Of a DNA stretch of 64,000 nt, positions 14,501 through 29,500 are shown in pieces. Source of the stretch: Cyprinodon diabolis (Eukaryota > Chordata > Actinopteri > Cyprinodontiformes > Cyprinodontidae); the NCBI GenBank assembly GCA_030533445.1, contig CM060080.1, forward strand, positions 22,087,377 through 22,151,376, read 5' to 3'. The notes under the pieces are model-generated. The model searched no databases, was not told the DNA's origin, and saw only the letters and a list, made by a program, of their open reading frames with translations. The translations under genes and the position numbers were made by a program. The first letter of the stretch is position 1; each line of letters opens with the position of its first letter.

Positions 14501-17500
14501 AAAGGCCAAAGAAAGTGGCCGTCTGTTCCTTACCTCCCTCAGCTTTGCTAATGAGATAATAGTGCAGGTAAATTAAGCAGTAGTGTGTTCATTGAGAGCA
14601 GAGCAGTTGAAGAGATAAAAAAGCAGCTGGAGGGGCCAGACGGTCAGAGTCAGGGACACAATATCACCAAAATAAAAAGGGAAAGAAAGAGCTTCTGTTT
14701 ACAGCAGCTGGATGTTTGGGCCACAGAAAGATTCAACAACAGCTGATGGAAAATCCAAGTTTAGCCAGATAATAGAAACAATGAATCAAGATGAAGAAAT
14801 CAATAAACACTCAAATGCTTCGTCTGAGTTGCTTTTTGCTAAGTTAGACTAAATATTTTCTTATTGCAGTGGATTTTAAAGAGTCTGGTTATTTGAATAA
14901 CTTGCATATAAAATTATAAGAGGGCCTTCTGGTTGACTAATTAATTCTTTTAAAGCTAAAGAATTTTTAATTTTTTAATAACTTAAGCTTATTCGTAAAA
15001 TTCTAAAGACCAGCTCTTAGTCTGGCTCTCAGAGGTTGCAGCCTCGGTCTGTACAGAACCGGCCTTGACTCCACAACTGCTTTATACTCCGAGCAGCAGA
15101 CTTTATTCAGTTGCTAAAATGCAAAAGGTAACACTAATGAGGGAAGCGTGTAAGGCTAAAAAAAGAGACTTTCCAGAAAGATTAATCTTTATCCTGTTTT
15201 CACAATTTTTATCAATATTGTCATATTAAAATATTTTCCTGAAATCAAGCAGCAACTGCTTATTAAAATAAAGAAAACAATTGCAAAAATACTCGGTAGA
15301 TGAGATAAAGTGAGCAGTACAGCATGATCTCCACCTGAAATCAGTGTTCTACAATTACTGCTCATTTACTCTGGCAGCAATTTGCATTAAAAATATATAA
15401 TTTTTCCATAAATTGCACATCATATTACATTCATATGTGAGAATATTTGCCTGATAACATTTTACAGGCAGATCTGTAGTTTTATGTTATTTCAAAAACC
15501 CTATCAATGAAACGAGTTCCCAGTTCTCCTGCTGCAGATCAGACATCAGCTGATTAAAACTGGGAAGCTTTCATGTGAAACACAGCTTTGAAGAGAACAT
15601 CTAAACTAAAGTGGTGATATTTGGGTCAGTCTGGTTACTTATTCCAGGGATACTGGAATAAATAACCATCTGCATGCTCTGGGATTTCTCCATAAAAACA
15701 GCAGGTGGATCAAACATTAACTGGGTAAGATGTTCATAATGACAATGCTGAAGCTCTGACTTGATTCTAAATAAGAAGAAAGGGGCCAGCGATCACAGAA
15801 TCTAAATCTGTTAGGATGGGCATCAACAGCTTATAAATCAGAGATCAACTTAACTGTGAGGGAACATCTCAGCATTTAGCAGCTGTTAACAGTTTGTGTT
15901 CCTTTGAAAGGGAAAATAAATGTTTCAATTTGTTATGAACCCTCTAAGTAATTAACCTTTTCAGATTAGACTGTTCAGGCTTTTCTTTTAGCTTTCATAT
16001 GATTTCCCAATTGTTTGTAGATGTCTTTAAATGAACCCCGACCTTCTCGCCATGTGGCAGCAGAACCAACGTTTTGCCTACTAAAATTGAGCTTTCTTAA
16101 CATGCTTTCTTCCCATGGTCCCTGCTGCAGCACTTCCTGGAAACGTGACTTTGAGTCTAAAAGGTCAAACACTTCTTCATACGGAGCTGGCAGAACGAAG
16201 CTTTTGATAAAGGTTTTCAGTGTTTCCTTCCTAAAATCTGGTCTGTTTTTACTGCGACTCAACAGCTCTGCATGAAATAGAGGGACTTCCTCAGAGCTGT
16301 TCAGTCTCATCTTTACTTTTTTCCCCCGCTAAAGCAGCCCCAGCACGGAATGAAAGAGAATAGTAAACACCAAGAAGGCAAACTGTGTTTCAGAGAACAT
16401 GTCATATCAATAATTCTCCCTAATAAAGTTTACAACCAACTGTTCTGATAAAGAACCACTGATTTCAGCTCTAACAACCGAACCTGCTTTAAGCAATTTG
16501 AGCAGACTGGTTAGGGAAGAAAGCTCCAATCAGAAAGCATGCGAGGCCTACCTTGCCATCCTGCTTTACAGATGCAGCTCTTTTCCTGGCAGTGACCTCT
16601 TTCAGGATAGCCGCAGTCATCCAGGCAGTATGGGATGTCACAGGCTTCCCCCTTCCAGTTGGCTTCACACTCACAGTAAACCAAAGCAGTGGAGTTCCCC
16701 ACTCTGCACTCACCTCGGCCAGAGCAGTTGTTTGGACATGTGTTCACCCTACCATTGAGAAATGATGCAGAGAAACAAGGAAAGAAAGAAAGTAAGGATC
16801 AACACCAACTGGGAGGAATGTCTGCATTAGAGAAACACTGAAAGAGAAAAAAGGCCTAGAACCAAAGCCTAAGCAGGCTGAATGTTGAGATCTGTTTATG
16901 TTTCTTTGTTGATTAAGTAACTATTTAAGGATTTGGAGTCACTTCAAAGGCTCTACCGAGATGGTCCTACATGGTAAAAATGGTTTGGCTACAATTCTGG
17001 TTGAGAAGTTTCTCAAAAGTAAGTCTCAAATATGAGGATTTGGAGATAAGTTTGATCTGATTTTTGATTTCTCTCATCCAAACATGTCAATAATAAAACG
17101 ATGGTAACAAACACCTTAATAATGTTTTGTTTCATGTCCTTTAGCAGGTGTTTGGCAGCGGTACTCAAGCTTCTAGATGAATGTTTCAGAAAACTGGACG
17201 TCTGCTCTTTACAGAACTAATCAGAGAAACAGAAACTGGTTGGTTTCCTGACATGGACCCAGTTTATTAAACATTTTCAGGGAGGCTGACATCAGGGCTT
17301 TGTTAGACGCTTCATCTGTTCTTAAACATGGTTGTGTCCATAAGCATTTAAATAGATTTGAAACGCTTTAATGTCCAAAACTTTCTTCAAAATGACAGAA
17401 ATAGCTTTTCATTCTGATATTTTATCTATAATATTTCAGCTTAAATAACTTATTTGTGATTCCTAACCATTAGAAAGTGAACCAGCTGTCTTTTATTCTC

Positions 17501-20500
17501 AGTTGCTTTGAAAATAATAAACAATCGTATCATAATGGCTTTTCTATTTAAATAATCAACTGTTAGTCAATTTTATTTTATTTTTTGGTATTAATAGCTA
17601 AAAACTTTGATACTCATAAGAGAAGGAAAAAAAAGGTTCTGACGGTTTCTTTTAAATCTGTGGAAATAAACAAGGACTTATAGCTTTTAACATTTGGTGA
17701 ATCCATGACAAACTAAATTAATGATTTCTAAGGAGAAAAAAATAATCCATTATAGTTGAGCTTTCAGCCTTCAAAGCAGGACACAGCAGAGATGTTAATT
17801 TCTCTCTTGGAAAAGGAAGGAAGGAAACGATGCAAAGAGCTCCCATCATTCTTTCATGTTCCTTCTTTTCAGTAATGGTTTGATGTTTAGGCTGCTCCGC
17901 CTTTCAGACACCAGAGAGCGGCGGCCTGAGGGCACCCCGCCTTCATCCAACTGTGTGTTCCTCATCGCTATGGTGACGGTATCAGTGACGTAGAGAGGAA
18001 CATGGGGACGTTTATAGCAGACAGTGACTCAGTTTAATTCAGTTCAAAAATACTTTACTGATCACAAAGGGAATTTAAATGTTTTCATAACTCATTATTG
18101 GAGTTTCTTCAATTAGTTGTTGTAGATATTAACAGCTGTAGGGAGGAAAGACCTCCTGTAGCCGTCATGTTAAATGTTCTGCAGAAATCAAAGAATTTGA
18201 TCCTGATCCTTGATACTGATTTGATTCAACTACTGAATGAATTAACCTTGTATTGTGCCGTGTCAGTTAAATTGCTAAAAAAAAAAAAAAAGGTTATCAA
18301 TAAATACAGCTATATCTGTACTTTATATGATTTAGGTACAAATAAGCAGCAAGAAGAAAGAAATAACAGTTATCCTCACAGTGCTGTCTGGCTTTTCCAA
18401 ATTATCATTACTTAGGTTTTAAGTTCATTTCTATTTTCCTGAACTTTGACAAATTTGATGTTTAAAATGCTCACCTGCATGAGAGGACATACAGGAAGTA
18501 CATTTGGTTCTGAATAAGTCTGAGTCACAGAGTTTCCTATCCCCTAAGGAGCAGGAACTGGACTTGAGCTCCTCCTTATTCAGCAGATCACAAGTTATTT
18601 TTATTTCATCTTTAGTGTATTTAAAAAAACAAGAGAGAGAAACACCTTCAGCTTTTGACATCAATGTGGTAGTACTAGAAGGCAGCTCACCTGTATGAAA
18701 TATTGAAGCCTGTTAGGTTGTAGGCAGCATCGCTGAAGAAGTGCAGCAGGGCGTAGCCAGACTGAGACACCACCTCAGGAACCGTCTCATTTGCATATTG
18801 CTCAGGAACAATCAAACCACTGTAATCACATGAAGGTACATTAAAAACTTTCCTTCCATTTCAAGCACTTACTAGATGCTACTGATTGGGTAAAAGCATG
18901 CTATGACGTTTTTTATATTTAAAAGACGAGGTATGTTGATGCTTTAAGTGTTTACAGGTAGTATGAAACAGGTCCATATGGGCCAAACTCTATTATATGC
19001 ATTGAACCATTACTATTAGACAATAATAAATGGTAATACAATAAAAAATACTGCCTCAAGCAAAGAACATCTTTTGTAAATAAAAAAAGAAATGCTAACC
19101 AGAAAAACTTACTAATCAAAAAAGTTATTTTAGGACTAACTTTGCTGTTTTAGTTTTTTTTTTTTCTTACAGACTTTCTAGTTTGAGTTTTGTTTTGTTT
19201 TTTCTATTTCAATTTTACATATTAACATTCTTTTGAAATTGCTTTCCTCAGAAGTGAGGAGCGAAGACGTCTGCATGGACTTTAACAACATTTTCCAATT
19301 TGTACCACCAGAGCGAGAGTTTGTATTGGGCTTTGAATTTGAATAGGAATTTTATTTCAGACAATTTTGACAAACAATAAACAATAAAAAAAAAATATCA
19401 AATACACACAAAAGGGACTATTTTACATGAACATAACTAAATTAATTAAATTCACCTGAACATAAATAGAAACAAAACCCTATGACATCGGCTTAAAGTG
19501 AAGAGAATTTGATCTGTAAAACACAATCTGAGAAAGAGAAATTTAGAGGAATATGGAAAAAATTAGATACTAATTTATGTGTGTGTTTGTGTGTGTGTGT
19601 GTGGGGGGGTGTCTGATGTATTTGTATGTGATTTTTTTTCCTCCATATTCCCATTTGCTTATTATTTAAAATGCACAATAAAGGTGTATTGTTCTATAAT
19701 CCAAATTCCTATTTTTTTGTAAATGTTAATTTAGCAAAAGTATCTAGATTTAGATTATATTTTCCTTCTTTGTGCACCTGCTGTTTTTTATAAGAACCGA
19801 CATCACGAGTTAATTTCTCCATAGTGAGATTAATAAAGTTCTATCTAATCTAATCTAACTAAAGTAATCCATTTGTGCAGTACTGATATTCAACCCAAAC
19901 ATTTAAGTCCAACTAAACTGAATTTTAACATGAAGAAGATCCCCCCCCCCCCCCCCCCCACCCCCCCCCACCCCCAACCCCCACCCCCCACCAAATCCCT
20001 TTCAACGATACCAACCTGAAAGCAGCCAGCAGGGGGGCATAAATGGAGTCGCCGTCGTACACGTAGAGGTGGTCCCAGCTGCATTCAGTAGCAAAGTGGT
20101 TGAAACGTAATCGCAGAATGGTGTTTGGTCTGCAACACAGAACAGCTATTATAATGTCTGTGATCACTGGGCAGCAGGAGGATAAACCAAACTTTAAAAT
20201 GCATCCCATTGCATTAGTTAAATAACAATAAAAACCGCCCTCAATATATTCTCCTCTTTAAGCTATAACATTATGGTCTCTTTGTAGAGCAGGTCTTTTC
20301 TGTTCTAGATTGTTGATTCTTGGTAATGGGCACAACAGAGTTCAGCAGCAGAACAGTATGTTAATAAAAAGGAAAAAAATATAGTTTTCTTTATCATAAA
20401 AAGTCAGAATATTCACGAAGAACCTTGTTAACCCTTCTGAAAGTTAAACTCAGAGCGTCCTTTCTCTGTGCTCTCCTTTAGGGCCACTCTGTTTTATTTC

Positions 20501-20533
20501 CAGATTTATTCAGATATTTGTTGTAGTTTTGTG

Positions 20534-20569
<36 letters not shown>

Positions 20570-23500
20570 TTCACTTGGTCCATTTGACACATCGGGTTTT
20601 AAAAAGCAAACATTGCATGTACTTTTGATGAGGATTTTATTCATTTTTCCACAGAGAATTAAATATTTATAGGGAGAGGAGTCTACATCTCAGTCGACAG
20701 GATAGGAGATTTATTTGTTTTTAAAATAAATAGATTTTTATTTATTTTTACATTAGCTACATGAAGAACTACTCAAATTATTTTCAAATTACACATACAT
20801 AGATGATCATTTCCACTGGGTGAAAAGAATTTACCTTAGGATTAGGATTCACTCTGTGAAAACAACCTGACCCTACTGGCACAATTTGAAGCTATTTTAT
20901 GGGACTGATAACCGAAAATAACAACCATTTACTGGGAAGATGACATCTGAGGCTGCAAAAAGACACTTGATATTTACTGTGTAAAAGGATCACAGAATTA
21001 AAATTAGGAGTAACCCCATGAGATGAACAGATTCTATTAGAACAATGTTTTTATTCTTCATCTTCATCTACTGCCAAATTATTTCACCAACATACAAACA
21101 TTGATCCACTACCATTCAATAATTAAAACCGTAATGTTATGGTGGTCCTAACAGGCTATGGCAAGCCATATTGATATGTATTGGTTTTACTGAAATGTAT
21201 TCCTGATATCTGAAAATAATTTTATTCCTTGTCAAAATGACAATTTGAAAGAATATGACATTCCCACATCTAGAATAAATGTCCCTTAATTTCAGATTTC
21301 AATATTCCTATTGTTAATGGTCAGCATTTACATTATTTTGACTATGAAGAAATGTATTTCAGATATCATAAATCAGTATTCAGTCAAGCTGATGAAGGTC
21401 AAAATGGCCACTTAAAATGTATAAACATTTCTAGGTAAATAAAACTTAATTCTTAATAGTTTAATTTTGTTTTTTACTTTCTGAGATTCAGTTCCTGCTG
21501 CAAAAATGTTATTTAGAAAATATAATACCTTCAGTCTAGTAGCGTGATTTTTATCAGGAAGAATCTTATGTTTGTGATCTACAAATGGAACAACAGAGCT
21601 TTTAATAAATGTAAAAACAACCTGCGGCAGGCCACTTCATAGAAACGTACGTATTAACTCGAGCAACACGCTTCTCCTTCACCATCTTCTTGTCCTTTGC
21701 AGCTCTATTAAACATATTCTCCATTTTTATTTTTCATTTCTACATGGAAATCTCTAGCTCCAGTGGGGTGAAATAGGCACTTCCTGTTGCCCGTTGTCAT
21801 TGTGACACGTCGAATCGGGGCTCCAGTGATAATAGCTTTTCATAGTTGTTACACACGTGTTCAACTCTGAGTGGACCTACTTACAGTTGAACCTCAGAAA
21901 CCTCAGAGTTTCCGACCTTAGGCCAGACCAATTCAGAGTTTTTTAAACCTGCTTTGTAAAACAGACACCAGAAGAGAGTATCCGTACTTCTAAGAAAACT
22001 ATAAAAACAGATTAGAAAATGTGAAATAAAATGTGATATGTTTCCAAATTGTTTTCATAAAGATTCAGAGAAAACAAGATGGAACAAAAAAAAAAGAAAA
22101 GAAAAAACCCAAATAATTTATTAGGAAGTTTCATTTTCAAGGGAGACATGACAGAACCAGACTTCAGTGTGTGGAGGACGCTCTGATCTACACATTACTT
22201 TTTAACCCAGATAGAAAAGGATCAATCTGCAAGCTAATGTTAGTGTATTCACCTATCTTGTTAAATATTTACAACTGTTTAGCAAAGCTGTGAAATATTG
22301 GAAACCTTTGGAAACCTCACAGTTGAAACAGTAAAGTAGTACAGCTAAATATTAGTAGACTGAGATAAAAAAATACTAGGTCAACCTTCAATTGTTTTGT
22401 CTTGTAAATGTTAGAAAATTCCTGCTTTATACAGACAAATCTATCAGATGCTAAATGTTCCCATTGGTGACTATAGAAATACTAAGCAGGAAATACAGAA
22501 ATATTTTAATGCATTAAACAAAGTTCTTACACCAAAATCAGTATTGCATTAAAGCTTTAAAAAACTGATAATGATTCCTAATCTGTTTTTCCTAATAAAA
22601 TCTGGAAAGGGTTGATAAGATCTCTGTGCAGAAAGAATGAAACGTAAAACAATATGAGGAACCAAACAAAAGAAGACAAGGTACAGAGAGGAAGAAACTA
22701 TTTTTACCAATGGGGAATTATGGGAAAAATTATTATTATTATTAAATAATCATGAACTAATTAGGTAATCGAATCAAATCAACTAAATTGACTTATTACT
22801 GCTTATTACCTGCCATTACTGAGATAAAAAAGTCAGCAATGAATAAGTCAAAACTGTACAGAAACTATAACTATTTTCAATTTAAGATGAAAAGTGTTCT
22901 TTGTAAATATGCCCTACATAAAGGGCTTTAGCTTTCCCTGATTCAAATACTATTTCACAATTATCTTGAAGCAAGAAACTTTTCCTTCACGATTTTTAGT
23001 TGTTAAATCAAAAAGGTAGTCAAAGAATTATGAAAAACGCAAAACAGCCATTAGTTCTATGCAGGGAAATCATTGCAATATCAGCTCAAATTAAACATCC
23101 AAAATCTCTAATCCATCCTATTTAAACTTTATGTTAATAATTAATGAGTCCTTGTTTTCCTCTGTTTAAGTCATCTCACCTCTTTTTATTTATATTCTAA
23201 CAACAAAATACGTAGCACGATTTGCACAGATGTAATATTAGGTCATTACTCAAGCTGCAATATTACACATTAGCTGGTCAATTACAAAAATCAACAGAGA
23301 TCAATCAAATACTGGGATGTCCTGATGTGATACTGCTAAAAAAAACTCCATCTGATATCATCCAATGAGCCTATATCAGAATATATCTAAAATGTTCAGC
23401 ATCAACAGCTCACTTAAAAAAAAAATTAATAGATCAGTCGCAGAAACGACAAATCTTTGATCAACAAATCGATGACTAATGGTGCATTCAGCTGCAGCCC

Positions 23501-26500
23501 TGATTTAACCAAAAAAGAGACATGTTATTATTTACATCAGGTTTTTCCAGCTCTCTGATAAATACATTTTTATCGTAATCCCATATAAACTAGTATTTTT
23601 TTTTTAGTATTCTTTATCATGTTATTTTACAAACACAGATTCCTTAAAACAGTTGAGATGTTAAAATCCCATTCTATGTAACCCTATCTGTAACTTCTGT
23701 CTAATTTGTACCTTAATTGTGATAAAGAACTTTATTTGTTCAGGACTCGTGTTGATGCGTTTAGTGAACAGAAAGACAAACGTTTCTTCTTTTTCTCACC
23801 TGCCAATCAAAGTGTTTTCATTGGTGCATGATTAAACTGAACAATCAGAGTCTGCAGACAGCAAAGCAAGCGTGTTAAAATAAGGCTTTGGCAGGAAAAC
23901 ATGCGATTCTACAAAAAACGTCTCGGGCTCCAAATCTCAAATCTTAATGTCCTAAAATGAAATCATTCACCAGAGCACAAAGATCCCTTCTGCACTTCTT
24001 AGGAGAAAACAGGATGTAAGGGGGGATTTTTTGCAGGGTCACATTTTCGTCCTGAAAAAACTTTATTCATTCAAGTAAAGCGGTAATTCCTTCTTTTTTT
24101 TTTTCTTCAATGAGATGAAAATTAAACTACGCACGATAGCAGCCCCAAGCCCCTTCATTAGAGAACACCACATGTGACTAGTCCGACAAATTAAGGACTG
24201 GCTGAGGAGACGCCACAAAACAGAAATGTCCTGTCTGACATTAAGAAGCTTTCTGTAGAGAACCTCTGACTAGGGGAACTATTGGGTCAAATCACTGGCA
24301 AGTTAACACATTTAACAAGGAAATCAAAATACATCTGGTGATTTGAAGATGTTAAATATCTGAAACCTTTTAGTTTAAATTATCAAGACAAAGTTGTTAG
24401 TACCTTGCATATAAAGCACATGTCTCTTAGTCATACCGTTAAATATTTTGGTTTTATATTTCAAGAATATAGAATGCTTTTTTTTACACCGGTGCAATGC
24501 ATGATGGGTAACATAATTAGGTCTAAAGGGCTGGTTATACTCCCCGCAGCTGTGTGTCTCAGTGAGCGTGACGCAGATATCTTTGATTTATGCTCAATAC
24601 TGAAGCGTGGTCTGTGCTATTCCACGCCACAATGCAAGAGAATCACAAACTAGCTGTGGGCCTAGATACGGCCGAAGCCGTAAGGAAGTGGGGGCAAGTT
24701 AGTCCAACAACGGAGGGACATGAGGGCAAAAAAGAGCTTGGATCCAGGTGGAAAAAGGGTCCCAGCGTTCTCACGCACCTCGCTCTTCTAGCTGGCCCAA
24801 CCTCACGAGTCGTTTTCCACAATTGAGGTCATACAAACAAAACAAGCTGGCCTTCTGTCTGCAGTCACCTACAATTTGGGAGAGGTGCAGCGGAGTGTCT
24901 GCAGAGGGGACGGGGACGTCTTTGCGTTCACTGCGACACCTACGCAGACGACCTAGTTTCAAAGTATAAATCAGCCTCTACTGTACTAGAACCTGCAGAA
25001 GAAAGACAAGAAGCCTACCATAGTTGTTTAATTGTATTGCTATTGACTTGTGTAAAATTAGACAATCACACACCGCATATATATGAGATATCTGTTGAAA
25101 AAAACCAATATTAGATCACGATTTGTTATCAACTGTTTACATAATTAGTTAGAGCTAACACCGTTAGCAGCAGCTAATGCAAAAAATAATGTGAAGAATC
25201 AAAATCAAAGCAGAAGATAATGAACTAATTAAGGTGACAGTAAAGCATATTTCAGTTATTGTAATACATAATTCTGATATATCTGAGAAAATCTTTTTAT
25301 CCAGATGCCAAATGTAAACAGCCTCAGGAACTGGAGCTCTTTGTAACATAGCTCATTTAGCATCATTAAGCAGCAGCCACACAAAACACCAGCATCTTTA
25401 GCCAATGCCCCCTTCTTCCACATTTACTCCTCATCATCTTTATTTCCTCGCGTCACTTCCTAATTCGCATCAATTTGAGCGCGCTGTGGTGAAAAACAAA
25501 AATGTTTATCGTTTCACATTGCTGTTTTGGCGGGACAGAGCTAGGGTTATAAGACCTAGCATGCATCATTTACCACTAATGCATTGCAGCGTAAACAACA
25601 CGGCGAGGTCCAAGTGACAAAATTCAATTTAAATTTATTATAACTTAACAGCTTATAGGATTTTCACAGTTTTTTTTAATTACGTGAAAAAAAATATTTA
25701 TATATATATATATTAGGGGTGGAACAGTTCACAAAATCCACGGTTCGGTTCGGTTCATGGTTACGTGGTCACGGTATACGGTTCGGTATATGTTGATTGT
25801 TACCCCGAAATCCCATAAAAATTTATGAAATTAATGAAAAAAAAATAAAAAAAATTAATGAATTATTTTTAATGATCCGCGGAAACCCTGGATCATTTCT
25901 GCGTGTTTTGCTGCTTTGAATTTAATCATCTCGCGCATCTACGATCTCCAAGGAACTCAGAGGGGAGCGGACGGGAGCCACAGCGGAGGCTGTAGGCTTT
26001 GCTTTGTGCAGTCGGTCTGGAGCGCAGTGGGACGGAGCGCTGACGGAGTATGTGGGATTTCGGGGTTAGCCTGACATGTTGGTCATGTTGCTGTTAGCAT
26101 AAACAAAACGTGTTGCACAATGCTTGCACACTGTTGCACTTTTATCCACAACTTTCTTTCCACCGTCACCGTAGGTCACTCTAAATGAAAGGCGGTCCCA
26201 TACAGCAGACCTATAAAGTGCTGCTGGCGCGTCTTCAAACACCTGTTCTTTCCCACTCGCCATACCCACACAATTCTCCACAACAACTGATTTTTTTCTG
26301 GTACACCCGACTGCACCGCTTCGCTTCTTCTTCTTGTTTACTACTGGTGGTTGGCTTTAGTCGCAGTAGCGCCACCTTCTGCTCTGGAGTGTAAACGCTT
26401 CGCCTATGAGAAAATGGAGCCGCGCATAAACCGAACGCAACACACGCGAACCGAGACAGTCGAACCGAACGGTTTGGAAAGTTTTCAAAAACCGTTCCAT

Positions 26501-29500
26501 CCCTAATATATATATATATATATATAAGATCGAAACTAATCATGGATCCCATTAAGATTCTCGTCTACTAACTGAAGATTTAGACTTACTGATGATTACT
26601 GACTCTACTTTATTTATCCCTTGGGATTACTCCTTCAGAGAAATTCTGGTTCCAGTAGCTTATATCGAGTACAGAGCTAAAGGAAAACGCCATTAAAGAT
26701 AAAAATATGATTTAAAATATAAAATTATATGATAAAAATACGATTTTTCCTCCCATCCCAGAAACTCAGCCAGCTTGGATGGGGATGATCTGTGAACAAC
26801 GATGTAAATCTTGTTGCAGGCTCTCATTTGGTTTCCGTTTTCCCAGAAAAAGGAAAAGAAGTGTTAAAGTAAATGGGGCTGACTATATGTATAGCACAAA
26901 TTTTCATATTGTAAATTATTTTTAAAAAGCATCAGGTTCTCTCTGCCTCTGAATGTCAGTGTTAGATTTAAAACACTCATTTATTTTTGTGAAAGCTTTG
27001 CTACATGAACAATTGTTAAAAAGTCCAAGGGGTGCAAATACTTTAAACACTCTTAGTGCTGTGTGTCACAGTGATTTGATAAAGCAGAACATTTCCTGAC
27101 AGTACAGAATGGGCTTATTCTGGACAGCATGAAGAAAGTGGGACATCTTGATGGTAATGCTGCTTTTATGGTTGGCTCCCTTTGATCAGCGAGCCTCTAT
27201 AATTTGACGCATGCTGGACTTATTTATTAGAGTTGATAAATCTGTAGGCAGAGCTTTGTGGGCTTCGCTCTTCCAATCCAACCCCTGGGAGGCAGATATG
27301 CTGACCTAAACCAACAATATTGGATTTACAGTTAATTTGTTCCCAATTTTCATCCATCAGCTTCACAAAGAGCATTTCCCTAATCATCAGCAAAGTACTC
27401 TTCACAAAATACCAGCAATGAGTTTGCTGCCATTTTTATCAACACCAGAAGCTTCTGATTCAGGAGAAGCCAAAAACTATGATTTAACTATGATTTGAAA
27501 ACAACAAAAACAAAAATAAATGGATAGTTTTTGCTGGTATTCCTGAAACTACAATGATGAGATAGCAATGCAGCTCTATGTAGCATGCTAGCAAATGGAG
27601 ACAAAGCAGATCAATAAACATTAACTTTGGTAAAACAACTTGATTTTTAGGCAGATTTGTTCAAAGTAATTTAAAAAATACCCAAGTAAAGGTAAAAATA
27701 TCTTATGTGCCAGTATTCTGCTTTTCCCATGCATATACTTCAATTCTATATTGAAAATTGAAGAATGTCACCTTCTGTTGTTAATAAAATACAGATTATA
27801 TAAAAAAAAATATTGTCCCTTTAACAGATACATTCATAGATTATTTATTGATTGAATGATTTTAACAAAAAGGTTCGATCCTTTACTTGAGTAAAAACAA
27901 TGGAGGTAGAATTTGTAGAAATCCTGCTTTTGGCCAGAAAAAAAAAACATGTTTTCAACATTACGATCCATCTGAAATTAGAATAGCAGAGAAGCCATGG
28001 TATAGAACGACGTGCATCCAAAACTGTGCTGGCTGCCTAATGAAACTAAAAGTAAATGCATCTAATCTGTATCACTGGTTGATAGCAGAAAACTTCCATC
28101 AAGTTGTTTCTTCTTCATATGTAGCAGATTCAGTTAGCGAATCATTTCTGTTGTTTTCTAAGATTATTTTTTTTAAGCCATAATGTCTGCTTGGATTTTA
28201 CCAGGGCCTGCTGAATAACTCCTGCTTAGGTTTTTAGCAAAATGGGAAGAATGGCAAAAGGCAGGAACACTCATGGGCACCTACTGTAACAATTAGAACA
28301 GGACTATTTCACTATGTTAAACAACTTTATGCTGTTTTCACTCCAAAGGCATTTTAAGCACCAAACAGGCGTCGGAAGCCTCATCATGGACACTTATGCA
28401 CATTACAGTTAGATGGGCGTATTTTGGTCCCACCCAACGTGAGACAGAGAGAGAAAGATAAGTGCGGCTTAGCTTTATTAACTGTTAAAAGATTGGCAAA
28501 GAAGAATTCCACTTCAAAACTTCATCAGTGCAGTTAAGCAAGATTATGATTCTACTTTGATATCTTCTGTAGCCGTCCTGAGCAGACAGATAGTGGGGGG
28601 GGGCTGTTCATGGCAGCTGGTAGTGAATACAAGCCTAGGTTGTTGGTAAAAACTTTAAAATTCCAGAATAGAATATAAAATCTAACATTTTTGTTTTCAA
28701 ATTTTGACATAATAATATTGGCATTAATTCTAAACAGTTGTGCTTCAGTTTAATAAGACATTATTTTAGTGGAGTGAACAAAGAACTTTGACTTTTCTGT
28801 GTAAAAGTGATGGCTGGCCAATAGAGGGAGCTAGAGCGCCGCCCCATCCACCCAATGACACAGATTAAGACATAAAAAATGTGTATATATATTTTTTTTT
28901 ATAATTTAAATTAAATTTACGTTTAAAATATTTCAAAATATATCAATGTATATCTTTTTAGATGTGTAAGATAAATATTTTATCTTTAATGACTAGTAAA
29001 GCGTCATATGTGACGTATTTCCACCCTGGGCGCAAAAATCTTTGCCCATCAACTCTCGTTAAAACTTGTAAACGAGCAATAGCTCCTCTGCAATACAAAG
29101 GCATAGGAGAGCTCGGCTTACAGGAAGTGTATTTGCTCACCACCTCCCGCCACGGTGCAGACGTTTTGCGGGTAAAAGAGATAGAATCTTGTTTTTTCAG
29201 GACCTGGTTTAGCAAGAAGGCTTGGCTAACTGCATGCAGCGAGGCTACCACTTTATTCTGCGTTTCCTGCATCCTTTTTCAAACCTTAGGATCTGACCCA
29301 GCATGGATAAAGACAGGTAGGACTGATTTATGGCCCTTTGCAGAAAAGGCAAAGAAGAATAAACAATCTGGGATTCACAAGGAAAATAATATAATATAGT
29401 GTACTTTTTCTACATGTTTGTTAATGTGCATAGTTGCTATTAACTAAACATATTCTCAGAAAAGAAATAGTTTTGATATATATTAAAAAATATAAAGCTG

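Larger units (their letters stand above)
11468..16551 (-). other. atrn intron 5
   Basis: Mostly AT-rich. Contains a decayed hAT-like repeat at about 12485-12702 and a coding-like ORF at 15975-16310. About 12900-13650 is especially AT-rich with short homopolymers. Nothing else recognised. Confidence 0.75.
18820..20015 (-). other. atrn intron 3
   Basis: Short intron with a TG/G-rich tract at about 19578-19610 and a long C-tract (G on the sense strand) at 19941-19992. Otherwise AT-rich. Confidence 0.8.

Noticed and set aside
28962..29399. 145-codon plus-strand ORF in intron 2 and its 104-codon antisense partner
   Set aside because: No start context, splice partners or recognisable domain on either strand; possibly an unnamed repeat.
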